A stretch of 13,506 bases of DNA, from positions 1 through 13,506 of the forward strand of contig JARXKR010000049.1 in assembly GCA_030271565.1 (NCBI GenBank), given 5' to 3'. Every line of letters starts with the position of its first letter. Position 1 is the stretch's first letter. This document shows, one piece after another, positions 7,406 through 13,506 of the stretch. This stretch comes from Pseudomonadota bacterium (GTDB taxonomy: Bacteria > Pseudomonadota > Alphaproteobacteria > Sphingomonadales > Sphingomonadaceae). The position numbers and the translations under genes were made by a program. The notes beneath the pieces are model-generated. The model made no database searches, had not been told where the DNA came from, and saw only the letters and a list, made by a program, of their open reading frames with translations.

Positions 7406-8878
7406 TCACAAAGCGGTGACGACCGGAAACGCGAACTGGCCTTCGTCGGTCTGGCGGTCAGCCTGATCGGTCAGGTGTGTGGGATAGTCGCCGGTGAAGC
7501 AGGCATCGCAGTGCTGCGGGCAGGCGGCGTTGCGCTTGCTTTCCCCAACCGCGCGGTAGAGCCCGTCGATCGAGACGAAGGCGAGACTGTCGGCGACGAT
7601 GAATTTGGTCATCGCATCGAGATCCATCCGCGCGGCGAGCAGCTTGTTTCGTTCAGGCGTATCGACTCCGTAAAAGCAAGAGTGCTCGGTCGGCGGACTG
7701 GCGACACGGAAGTGAACCTCGGCCGCGCCGGCATCGCGCATCATCTGCACAATCTTCATCGAGGTGGTTCCGCGCACGATCGAATCGTCGATCAGGATGA
7801 TGCGCTTGCCCTCGACCAGCGCGCGGTTGGCATTGTGCTTGCGCTTGACGTCGGCGTGGCGTGCGCCGTCCGACGGCTGGATAAAGGTTCGCCCGACATA
7901 GTGCGAACGGATGATCCCAAGTTCGAACGGAATGCCAGACTGTTGGGCATAGCCGATCGCGGCCGGCACGCCGCTGTCGGGTACTGGGACAACGATGTCC
8001 GCTTCGGCAGGGGCTTCCTTGGCCAGTTCCATCCCGATCCGCTTGCGCACTTCGTACACCGACTGGCCGCCCATGATCGAATCCGGGCGGCTGAAATAGA
8101 CATGCTCGAAGATGCACGGGCGCGGCGCGACATTGCCGAACGGGCGGTGGCTGGAGAGGCGGCCGTCCTGGCGCACTTCGACGAGCTCGCCCGGCTCGAT
8201 CTCGCGCACGAAGGTCGCGCCGACGACGTCAAGCGCAACGGTTTCGCTAGCGAACACGGTCGCGTCACCGATCTTGCCCATCACCAGCGGCCTGATGCCG
8301 AGCGGGTCGCGGCAGGCAATCATCCGCTTCGGCGTCATGCAGACCAGCGAATAGGCGCCCTCGACCATCCGCAGCGCATCGACGAAGCGGTCGAGCAGGG
8401 TGGGATAGCGGCTGGTCGCGATCAGGTGGATGATCACCTCGGTGTCCGAGCTCGACTGGAAGATTGCGCCCTTGTTCACCAGCTCGTGCTTCAGATGCAT
8501 CGCGTTCGATATGTTACCGTTATGCGCGATCGAGAAGGGCCCGCGCGCCAGATCGGCGTGGAGCGGCTGGACGTTGCGCAGCCCCTGGCCGCCGGTCGTC
8601 GAATAGCGCACGTGGCCCGATGCCATCGCTCCGGGCAATTCGCTCAGGATCGTCGCGTCGGAGAACACCTGCGCGACATGGCCCAATCCGCGGCGGGCAA
8701 AGAAATCGTGGCCGTCGAAGCTGACGATCCCGACTGCTTCCTGGCCCCGGTGCTGCAAGGCATGCAAGCCCAGCGCGGTCATCGCCGAAGCGCCCGGCGC
8801 GCCGATCACGCCAAAGATGCCGCACTCCTCGTGCAGTTTGTCACCATCGACATCGAGGAACGGGTGGGTAAGGTTCAT
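7406..8878 (-). CDS. purF: Amidophosphoribosyltransferase (glutamine PRPP amidotransferase)
   Basis: First committed enzyme of purine synthesis: glutamine plus PRPP gives 5-phosphoribosylamine, glutamate and pyrophosphate. The protein is 490 residues from ATG 8878 (MNLTHPF); an upstream in-frame start at 8902 would add 8 residues. An 18-residue propeptide precedes the N-terminal nucleophile C19 (EEC-GIFGVIG), the glutaminase domain has LQHRGQEAVG (41-50) and GHVRYSTTG (88-96), and the PRPP-binding motif ILIDDSIVRGTTS lies at 361-373. Cysteines C255, C401, C457 and C460 match the four 4Fe-4S ligands of the Bacillus subtilis enzyme, so this is the propeptide plus iron-sulfur type, not the E. 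coli type. The ribosome site is weak. It is divergent from lolC across a 168-base gap, and the SDR gene follows directly. cvpA, often upstream of purF in proteobacteria, is not here. Confidence 0.97.
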   Translation of the reverse strand: MNLTHPFLDVDGDKLHEECGIFGVIGAPGASAMTALGLHALQHRGQEAVGIVSFDGHDFFARRGLGHVAQVFSDATILSELPGAMASGHVRYSTTGGQGLRNVQPLHADLARGPFSIAHNGNISNAMHLKHELVNKGAIFQSSSDTEVIIHLIATSRYPTLLDRFVDALRMVEGAYSLVCMTPKRMIACRDPLGIRPLVMGKIGDATVFASETVALDVVGATFVREIEPGELVEVRQDGRLSSHRPFGNVAPRPCIFEHVYFSRPDSIMGGQSVYEVRKRIGMELAKEAPAEADIVVPVPDSGVPAAIGYAQQSGIPFELGIIRSHYVGRTFIQPSDGARHADVKRKHNANRALVEGKRIILIDDSIVRGTTSMKIVQMMRDAGAAEVHFRVASPPTEHSCFYGVDTPERNKLLAARMDLDAMTKFIVADSLAFVSIDGLYRAVGESKRNAACPQHCDACFTGDYPTHLTDQADRQTDEGQFAFPVVTAL

Positions 8879-8978
8879 GCAAGAATCGCCCGGCGCTGGC
8901 ATAGCCCTGTCGCAGCGCCTTTGGCCGCGATTGCCCGGGAAGGCAAGCGCGGCGGCAATGGTAAGGGATTGAGCGGCC

Positions 8979-9007
8979 TTGCCAGCTTAAGCAGCGCCGC
9001 CTAAACT
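8979..9007 (+). promoter_or_regulatory. Sigma70-like promoter for the lolC-lolD operon
   Basis: TTGCCA (8979-8984), a 17-base spacer and TAAACT (9002-9007). Five of six bases match the -35 consensus and four of six the -10 consensus, with ideal spacing. It points at lolC, with a predicted transcription start near 9014 and a leader of about 33 bases. This is the best promoter match in the window; no equally good one was found for purF on the other strand. Confidence 0.5.
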
Positions 9008-9035
9008 GCGCGCGACCTTCTGTTTCCCTCCGCGC

Positions 9036-9039
9036 AGGA
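9036..9039 (+). promoter_or_regulatory. Ribosome binding site supporting a TTG start for lolC
   Basis: AGGA lies 7 bases before the TTG at 9047. The codons after that TTG (L-L-S-P-F-E-W-T-I-A) match the conserved N-terminus of alphaproteobacterial LolC/E proteins, and the next in-frame ATG at 9089 would remove it. Confidence 0.6.
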
Positions 9040-9046
9040 CCCCGCC

Positions 9047-10288
9047 TTGCTCCTTTCCCCCTTCGAATGGACGATTGCCAAACGCTACATGCTGCCCGGC
9101 CGCGGCGAGGCGTTTATTGCGCTGGTTGCGGGGATCAGCCTGATCGCGGTGGCGCTCGGCGTGGCCGCGCTGGTGATCGTGATGAGCGTGATGAACGGCT
9201 TCCGCGCCGAACTGTTCGACAAAATCGTCGGATTGAATGGCCACGCGATCGTCCAGGCTTACGGCGGACGGCTCGAGAACTGGCGCGATGTGCTCAAGGA
9301 CGTACAGGCGACCCCGGGCGTAATCCATGCCTCGCCGCTGATCGAGCAACCGCTGCTGGCCAGCTTCAACGGCCGGGTCGAGGCGATCTTCGTGCGCGGT
9401 AATACAGCCGAAGACATCGCCAAGATCGACGACAAGGTGGTGCAGGGCACGCTCAAGCCGCTCCAACCCGATGCGGGGCAAGTCGCACTCGGATCGCAGC
9501 TGGCCTCGAACCTGGGCGTGCAGGTGGGCGACAGCATAACGATCATCAACCCGCAAGGCCGCTCCACCCCGTTCGGCACCGTCCCGCGTGAGATTGCCTA
9601 CCGGGTCGCCGCTATCTTCGAGATTGGGGTTTACGATTACGACCAGCGTTTCGTGGTCATGCCGATGCAGGACGCGCAGACGTTATTGCTCACCGGCGAT
9701 GCGGTAGGGATGATCGAAGTCCAGGTCGACGATCCCGACCGCGCCGCGCAAGTGCTTGAAGCGGTGCGCAAGAAATACGCCGGGCAGGCCCAGGTGACCG
9801 ACTGGAAAACGATCAATTCAAGCCTGTTCGAAGCGCTCGCGGTAGAACGCGTGGCGATGTTCGTGGTCTTGTCGATCATCGTGCTGGTCGCGGTGTTCAA
9901 CATCCTTTCATCCTTGATCATGCTGGTCCGCGCCAAAACCCGCGATATCGCGATCCTGCGCACGATGGGCGCGACGCGGCGCTCGATTCTCAAGGTGTTC
10001 GTGCTGCTCGGGTTCGTGATCGGGGCGGTGGGGACGCTGACCGGGCTGGGGCTCGGGTTCATGTTCCTGTTCTTCAGGCAAGGCGTGGTGCGGTTCATCG
10101 AACTGGTCACCGGGCAAAACCTGTGGGACCCTTCGATCCGCTTCCTGACCGAATTGCCGAGCCGCAGTGATCCGGTCGAAATCACCGTGATCAGTCTGAT
10201 GGCGCTGTTGTTCAGCTTCCTCGCTACGCTGTACCCGGCGTTCAAGGCGGCAAGCACCGATCCGGTGCAGGTGCTGCGTTATGAGTGA
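9047..10288 (+). CDS. lolC: Lipoprotein-releasing ABC transporter permease (LolC/LolE family)
   Basis: Inner-membrane subunit of the Lol system that extracts outer-membrane lipoproteins and hands them to LolA. At 413 residues it has the family length and plan: SPFEWTIAKRY (4-14), TM1 about 23-50 with MSVMNGFRAELFDKI, a periplasmic domain about 51-265, TM2 about 270-293, a cytoplasmic coupling segment AKTRDIAILRTMGATRRSI (296-314), TM3 about 315-344, TM4 about 378-398 and the ending DPVQVLRYE. The start is a TTG (9047) supported by AGGA upstream and by conservation of the N-terminus. The last 8 bases overlap lolD, so the two are translationally coupled. Only one permease gene is adjacent to lolD; E. 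coli has separate lolC and lolE. It may work as a homodimer, as the single-permease LolF type does, so the symbol lolC is a family label, not a claim of orthology to one E. coli subunit. Confidence 0.93.
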   Translation: MLLSPFEWTIAKRYMLPGRGEAFIALVAGISLIAVALGVAALVIVMSVMNGFRAELFDKIVGLNGHAIVQAYGGRLENWRDVLKDVQATPGVIHASPLIEQPLLASFNGRVEAIFVRGNTAEDIAKIDDKVVQGTLKPLQPDAGQVALGSQLASNLGVQVGDSITIINPQGRSTPFGTVPREIAYRVAAIFEIGVYDYDQRFVVMPMQDAQTLLLTGDAVGMIEVQVDDPDRAAQVLEAVRKKYAGQAQVTDWKTINSSLFEALAVERVAMFVVLSIIVLVAVFNILSSLIMLVRAKTRDIAILRTMGATRRSILKVFVLLGFVIGAVGTLTGLGLGFMFLFFRQGVVRFIELVTGQNLWDPSIRFLTELPSRSDPVEITVISLMALLFSFLATLYPAFKAASTDPVQVLRYE

Positions 10289-10967
10289 GCCGCCAAAAGC
10301 TGCCGTCGTTCGCCTGACCGGGCTGACCCGCAGCTTCGAGCAAGGCGGAGTGCGGATCGATGTGCTGCGCGGGGTCGACCTGACGGTGCAGCCCGGCGAA
10401 GTTGTCGCGCTGCTCGGTCCATCGGGCTCGGGCAAATCGACGCTGCTGCAAGCCGTCGGCCTGCTCGAAGGCGGGTTCGGCGGGCGGATCGAGATTGCCG
10501 GGACCGACGCCACCGACCTGAGCAGCGACGATCGCACCGCGCTACGCCGCGACCGCATCGGCTTCGTCTATCAATTCCACCATCTGCTGCCCGATTTCAA
10601 CGCGCTGGAGAACGTCGTGTTGCCGCAACTGGTCGCCGGGACCGAACGCGGTGCGGCCAATACCCGCGCTTCGGAACTGCTCGGCGCGCTGGGTCTGGCC
10701 GAGCGGCTCGATCACCGCCCCAGCCAGCTTTCGGGCGGCGAACAGCAACGCGTCGCGGTCGCCCGCGCGCTGGCCAACAAGCCCGCGCTGGTGCTGGCTG
10801 ACGAACCTACCGGCAACCTCGACGAGGCTACCGCCGACAAAGTGCTGGCGCAGTTCCTCGAACTGGTGCGAGGGCAGGGCAATGCCGCCCTGGTCGCCAC
10901 GCACAACGAACGCCTTGCTGCGCGGATGGACCGCGTAGTGCGCTTGCACGACGGCAAGCTCGGATAG
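10281..10967 (+). CDS. lolD: Lipoprotein-releasing ABC transporter ATP-binding protein
   Basis: Cytoplasmic ATPase that powers lipoprotein release by the Lol complex. The protein is 228 residues, a complete ABC domain: Walker A GPSGSGKST (46-54), Q-loop Q98, signature LSGGEQQR (150-157), Walker B ALVLADEP (169-176) with catalytic E175, D-loop NLDE (179-182) and H-loop H208 in ATHNE. The order YQFHHLLPDFNALENVVLP (97-115) is typical of LolD within the LolD/FtsE/MacB class. The start ATG lies inside the end of the permease gene (ATGAGTGA, 8 bases shared). Pairing with a LolC/E permease makes the LolD assignment firm. The stop is followed by 63 bases and then the small 77-residue gene on the same strand; no strong hairpin separates them, so the transcript may run on. 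Confidence 0.95.
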   Translation: MSEPPKAAVVRLTGLTRSFEQGGVRIDVLRGVDLTVQPGEVVALLGPSGSGKSTLLQAVGLLEGGFGGRIEIAGTDATDLSSDDRTALRRDRIGFVYQFHHLLPDFNALENVVLPQLVAGTERGAANTRASELLGALGLAERLDHRPSQLSGGEQQRVAVARALANKPALVLADEPTGNLDEATADKVLAQFLELVRGQGNAALVATHNERLAARMDRVVRLHDGKLG

Positions 10968-11030
10968 CAGCGGCTTGATAGCACTGCGGCTGCGTGCAAT
11001 GATCGGCTCTGGCAAGGGAGGGCGTTACCG

Positions 11031-11264
11031 ATGGAAGCGATCGACTGGAACGCACCCGCAACGCTCACTGAGCGCGACGACAGCGGCTCCGATCTGCACT
11101 ACCATTTCCGCAAGCTGCGCGAGGGACCGCTAGGCGAGCTGGTGCGCGAGGTTGCAGCGATGCCTGCCACTGAGCGGGCGCGGCTGGTGCTGGAAATGCC
11201 CGGCGGCAAGACATTGAACGTCGGCGAGATTTTAGCGCTGGCGCAACACGAGGACCTGCCATGA
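11031..11264 (+). CDS. Small conserved-looking hypothetical protein, coupled to glutathione peroxidase
   Basis: A 77-residue acidic, soluble protein with no family I recognise. There is no signal peptide, membrane segment or cysteine. It begins MEAIDWNAPATLTERDD, continues with a charged helical stretch (about 20-55, LHYHFRKLREG...ATERARLVLEM) and ends with GGKTLNVGEILALAQ. It is taken as real because it has a strong ribosome site (GGAGG at 11017-11021, 9 bases before ATG), codon use like its neighbours, and a stop overlapping the next start (ATGA, 4 bases shared with gpx). The position after lolD and the coupling to gpx suggest co-expression with the peroxidase. The function is unknown; an accessory or regulatory role beside the peroxidase would be speculation. 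Confidence 0.75.
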   Translation: MEAIDWNAPATLTERDDSGSDLHYHFRKLREGPLGELVREVAAMPATERARLVLEMPGGKTLNVGEILALAQHEDLP

Positions 11265-11749
11265 GCGAAACCAAGACCATCGCCGATTTTTCCGCCACCA
11301 GGCCCGGCGGCAAAGAAGAGAAGCTGGCGGACAAACTGGGCAAGGTCGTGCTGGTGGTCAACACCGCGAGCAAGTGCGGTTTCACTCCGCAGTACGATGG
11401 GCTTGAGGCGCTCTACAAGAAGTACCAGGATCAGGGCTTCGAGATCATGGCATTCCCGTGCAACCAGTTCGGCGGGCAGGAACCGGGCAGCGCGGACGAA
11501 ATCGCCGAGTTCTGCAAGGTCAACTTCGGTTTGAGCTTCCCGTTGATGGCCAAGGTCGAGGTCAACGGCGCGGGCGAAACCCCGCTCTACAGCTGGCTCA
11601 AGAGCGAAGCCCCTGGTCTGATGGGATCCAAGTCGATCAAGTGGAACTTCACCAAGTTTCTGATCGGCCGCGACGGCAAGGTCGTGCGGCGTTACGCGCC
11701 GACCGACAAGCCCGAGGCTCTCGCCAAGGACATCGAGAAGCTGCTCTGA
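11261..11749 (+). CDS. Glutathione peroxidase family thiol peroxidase (cysteine type)
   Basis: Reduces hydrogen peroxide or lipid hydroperoxides in the cytoplasm. The protein is 162 residues with a thioredoxin fold and the full catalytic tetrad: C39 (NTASKCGFT), Q73 (FGGQEPG), W128 and N129 (KWNFTKFL). It uses cysteine, not selenocysteine. C85 (EIAEFC) sits where the resolving cysteine of yeast Gpx3 lies (C82, with the same 3-residue offset as the other sites), so by analogy it probably works as a 2-Cys enzyme recycled by thioredoxin more than by glutathione. C67 (FPCNQF) is also conserved in that family. The start ATG overlaps the stop of the 77-residue gene and has GAGGA 6 bases upstream. 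It is the last gene of the lolC-lolD-orf77 run and is followed at once by a hairpin shared with the convergent Yip1 gene. Confidence 0.95.
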   Translation: MSETKTIADFSATRPGGKEEKLADKLGKVVLVVNTASKCGFTPQYDGLEALYKKYQDQGFEIMAFPCNQFGGQEPGSADEIAEFCKVNFGLSFPLMAKVEVNGAGETPLYSWLKSEAPGLMGSKSIKWNFTKFLIGRDGKVVRRYAPTDKPEALAKDIEKLL

Positions 11750-11773
11750 TCCTCCCCGTTCCGAGGAGGATTA
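11747..11773. terminator. Bidirectional hairpin between convergent gpx and Yip1 genes
   Basis: ATCCTCC (11749-11755) pairs perfectly with GGAGGAT (11765-11771) around a 9-base loop; a G-T and a T-A pair can extend it to 11747-11773. The dyad runs exactly from the gpx stop codon (TGA 11747-11749) to the Yip1 stop codon (TAA on the minus strand, 11771-11773). There is no long T-run, so it is a candidate shared terminator or 3'-end stabiliser. Confidence 0.5.
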
Positions 11774-12940
11774 CTTCGCGAGCCCCGCCAGTTTCCCCTG
11801 ATCGATCGCCGCCACTGCGGCTTTCAGTTCGTCGATGCTTTCGGCGTCACCTTCGGCGGTGATCATGAAGCGGCCGGCGACTTGCTGGGTGAACTCACCG
11901 TCGTGGTTCTTGTTGTTCCACTTCTCAATCTGCATCTGCCCGTCGACCGTGTTGGCGCGTTCGTAGCCGTCGGCGTCCTCGCGGCTGTGCGCGGCGCCGA
12001 AGGCCGAGCCGAGCCCAGCCAATGCGCCCAGCCCGGACGAATCGATCACCTTCAAATGGATGGTCTTTTCCCCTTGGGTGTAAGTCGCATCGGCCTCACT
12101 GCCCATCTGGCCCATCGCGTTGGTTTCAAGCGCGGTGCGGGTGTAACCGCCCAGATTGGCGGGAAGCAGACCCTGCAGCTGTGCCCCGTCGATCGGCTTG
12201 ACCTGGCCGTTGGTGGCAGCTTCGAGCTGTTTGCCGGCCTGCTCCATCTTGCTCGTGTCGATCTTGCCAAATCCCGGCACGTTGACCTGGACCGAATCGC
12301 CAGAGCCGCCAACCGAACCCAAAGCCGCCGCGCCCATGCCCATGCCCAGCGCACCGGTGACCGACGCGGTCACCAGGCTGGCGGTCCACATCAGCACGAT
12401 TGCCGCGATTGTGGTCACCGCAGTAAAGCCTACCGCCTTGTCTTGCGGCACTTTGAGTAGCGGGGTGCAGCCTTGATAGAACAGGTAAAGCCCATAGAGC
12501 CCGGCAAGAATTCCCAGTGTTGCGAGCATCGGGATCAGCCCGAGGATCCCCGCGACCCAGGCTGGCGTAAGCGAATAGACCACCAGCTTGAAGGCCGCTG
12601 GACGGTCGGCTGTGCCGCCGAATTTGTCTGCCAGAAATTCGGCAACGAGCGCGATCACGACCACCGCAACTACGCCCATGACCAACGCGAACAGCGCCGT
12701 GGTCAGACCGCTCATCAAGCTGGGGCGGTAGGTTGCAAAAATCATGTTGTAGCCGAACAGCTGGCCGCCGATCAGCTGCGCGATCGGGCCGATCACGATG
12801 AGCGGCAAGGCATAGCGGGTGATCAGATCGCCGGGCGTTGCTGCTTCTCCAGCGACAACGGGCCAGGTCTCGGCCGGCTTCAAGATGATTGATTTGACGC
12901 GCTGAACCAGCCCGCCTGCGGGCGCATAGGGATTTTCCAT
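11771..12940 (-). CDS. Yip1-family inner-membrane protein with unrecognised soluble C-terminal domain
   Basis: A 389-residue protein in two halves. Residues about 11-200 form a Yip1-type membrane domain: the amphipathic start LVQRVKSIILKPAETWPVVA (11-30), then about five hydrophobic segments (roughly 42-62, 77-104, 118-138, 140-157, 170-195) with a P-L-L-K-V-P stretch (160-165) between the last two. Residues about 205-389 are soluble: a Gly/Ala linker, VQVNVPGFGKID, a helical part, IHLKVIDSSGLGALAGLGS (294-312) and an ending VAGRFMITAEGD...LAK. I do not recognise this half as a named domain. The start is firm: a perfect AAGGAGG ribosome site (12950-12956) lies 9 bases upstream. No function is known for bacterial Yip1 proteins of this kind; membrane organisation or transport is guesswork. 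It converges on gpx and diverges from dnaE. Confidence 0.82.
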   Translation of the reverse strand: MENPYAPAGGLVQRVKSIILKPAETWPVVAGEAATPGDLITRYALPLIVIGPIAQLIGGQLFGYNMIFATYRPSLMSGLTTALFALVMGVVAVVVIALVAEFLADKFGGTADRPAAFKLVVYSLTPAWVAGILGLIPMLATLGILAGLYGLYLFYQGCTPLLKVPQDKAVGFTAVTTIAAIVLMWTASLVTASVTGALGMGMGAAALGSVGGSGDSVQVNVPGFGKIDTSKMEQAGKQLEAATNGQVKPIDGAQLQGLLPANLGGYTRTALETNAMGQMGSEADATYTQGEKTIHLKVIDSSGLGALAGLGSAFGAAHSREDADGYERANTVDGQMQIEKWNNKNHDGEFTQQVAGRFMITAEGDAESIDELKAAVAAIDQGKLAGLAK

Positions 12941-13080
12941 GCTCGGTTGCCTCCTTGGAAAGTTGGATCTTGTGCGACCAACCCTGATTTCTGCCAGGCA
13001 TCAAACTACAAATCGCGCGGTTTGACCAGTGCGCGCGCCGCCGCCGGGAAGTGGCAGTGGAAAACATCGCGTTTCGGCTT

Positions 13081-13109
13081 TTGCGAATCCCTGCGTGACT
13101 GCCTACCGT
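13081..13109 (+). promoter_or_regulatory. dnaE: Candidate promoter giving a nearly leaderless dnaE transcript
   Basis: TTGCGA (13081-13086), a 17-base spacer and TACCGT (13104-13109), followed by only 6 bases before the dnaE ATG at 13116. Transcription would begin at about the start codon. No Shine-Dalgarno sequence precedes that ATG, which fits a leaderless message. The -10 match is weak. Confidence 0.33.
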
Positions 13110-13115
13110 GCAGCC

Positions 13116-13506
13116 ATGTCCCACACCGCGTTCGTCCCCTTGCGTGTCTTGTCGAGCTATTCGCTGCTCGAAGGCGCGATCGAGCCCAAAGCGGCGGTCA
13201 AACTGGCCAAGGATCGCGGCTTTCCGGCGATTGCGATTGCTGACCGCAACGGGCTGTACAGCGCGATGGCCTTTGCCGGGGCAGCGCGCGAGGCGGGGAT
13301 CCAGCCGATCATCGGGGTCACACTGGGGGTGCGGCGCAGCCTGGACGGGCCGATCGACTGGCTGGCGCTCTATGCGCAGAACGAAGCGGGCTGGCTCAAC
13401 CTGTGCCACCTCGTCTCGATTGCGCATCTTGAGCGGCCGCTCGAGCTTGAACCGCACGTCACGTTGGACGATCTGGACGGGCATACCGACGGCCTGATCG
13501 CGCTGA
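13116..13506 (+). CDS. dnaE: DNA polymerase III alpha subunit, N-terminal part (cut by window edge)
   Basis: Catalytic subunit of the replicative polymerase; only the first 130 residues, covering the start of the PHP domain, are in the window. The sequence FVPLRVLSSYSLLEGAIEP (6-24), AIADRNGLYSAMAF (40-53) and IQPIIGVTLGVRR follows replicative DnaE1 proteins; error-prone DnaE2 (ImuC) proteins have a different N-terminus (as I recall, LxVxSNFSFLxGAS). Compared with E. coli DnaE (FVHLRVHSDYS), H8 is P and H12 is L, while D43 is kept, so metal binding by this PHP domain looks lost or weakened. The start at ATG 13116 fits the family length; no ribosome site precedes it. In several alphaproteobacteria dnaE lies just after lolD; here gpx and the Yip1 gene lie between. 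Confidence 0.87.
   Translation, partial: MSHTAFVPLRVLSSYSLLEGAIEPKAAVKLAKDRGFPAIAIADRNGLYSAMAFAGAAREAGIQPIIGVTLGVRRSLDGPIDWLALYAQNEAGWLNLCHLVSIAHLERPLELEPHVTLDDLDGHTDGLIAL

Noticed and set aside
7247..9004. 585-residue open frame on the + strand opposite purF and the SDR gene
   Set aside because: It is a mirror frame of GC-rich coding DNA; purF and the SDR on the minus strand have complete family motifs, and the translated + frame is rich in R, D and H with no recognisable domain.
12126..13484. 452-residue open frame on the minus strand across the Yip1 and dnaE starts
   Set aside because: It runs out of frame through the Yip1 gene and antisense to dnaE, and ignores the perfect ribosome site of the Yip1 gene. 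The protein has no plausible domain.
1..13506. Mobile element, prophage, CRISPR, toxin-antitoxin or defence system
   Set aside because: No transposase, integrase, direct-repeat array, terminal inverted repeats or defence-type domain was seen; every gene has a housekeeping or common chromosomal family, or is a lone unknown.

Overview
The window looks like ordinary chromosomal DNA from a GC-rich alphaproteobacterium, most likely a sphingomonad (Sphingomonadaceae or Erythrobacteraceae). The reasons are a large TonB-dependent receptor of the sphingomonad/caulobacter style, small stand-alone PilZ proteins, a purF-SDR gene pair, a single LolC/E-type permease followed by lolD, and a nearby dnaE. I see no tRNA, rRNA, insertion sequence, phage gene or CRISPR array, and no gene-free stretch over 300 bases.

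Left part (1-4433, + strand): the 3' portion of a PBP4-type D,D-carboxypeptidase gene (dacB), cut by the window edge inside its SxxK active-site motif, then a 1003-residue TonB-dependent receptor with its own leader region.

Middle part (4483-8878): a PilZ protein (+), a divergent cyclopropane-synthase-like methyltransferase (+), a second PilZ protein (-), an SDR oxidoreductase (-) and purF (-). The two PilZ genes bracket the methyltransferase. purF and the SDR gene are nearly contiguous and probably co-transcribed.

Right part (8979-13506): a divergent promoter region, then lolC-lolD-77-residue protein-glutathione peroxidase, tightly packed (8 and 4 base overlaps) and ended by a hairpin that spans exactly from one stop codon to the convergent one. 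A Yip1-family membrane protein (-) with an unrecognised soluble C-terminal domain follows, and then the first 130 codons of dnaE (+), cut by the right edge.

No clear new multi-gene system is present. The points most worth a second look are: the methyltransferase, which lacks two of the catalytic-site residues known in Cfa enzymes and sits between two c-di-GMP-binding-type PilZ proteins; a low-GC3 tract inside dacB; the Yip1-fused C-terminal domain; the degenerate PHP domain in dnaE; and a few dyads and promoter-like sequences. Motif positions, pairings and GC3 counts were done by hand; family comparisons are from memory.
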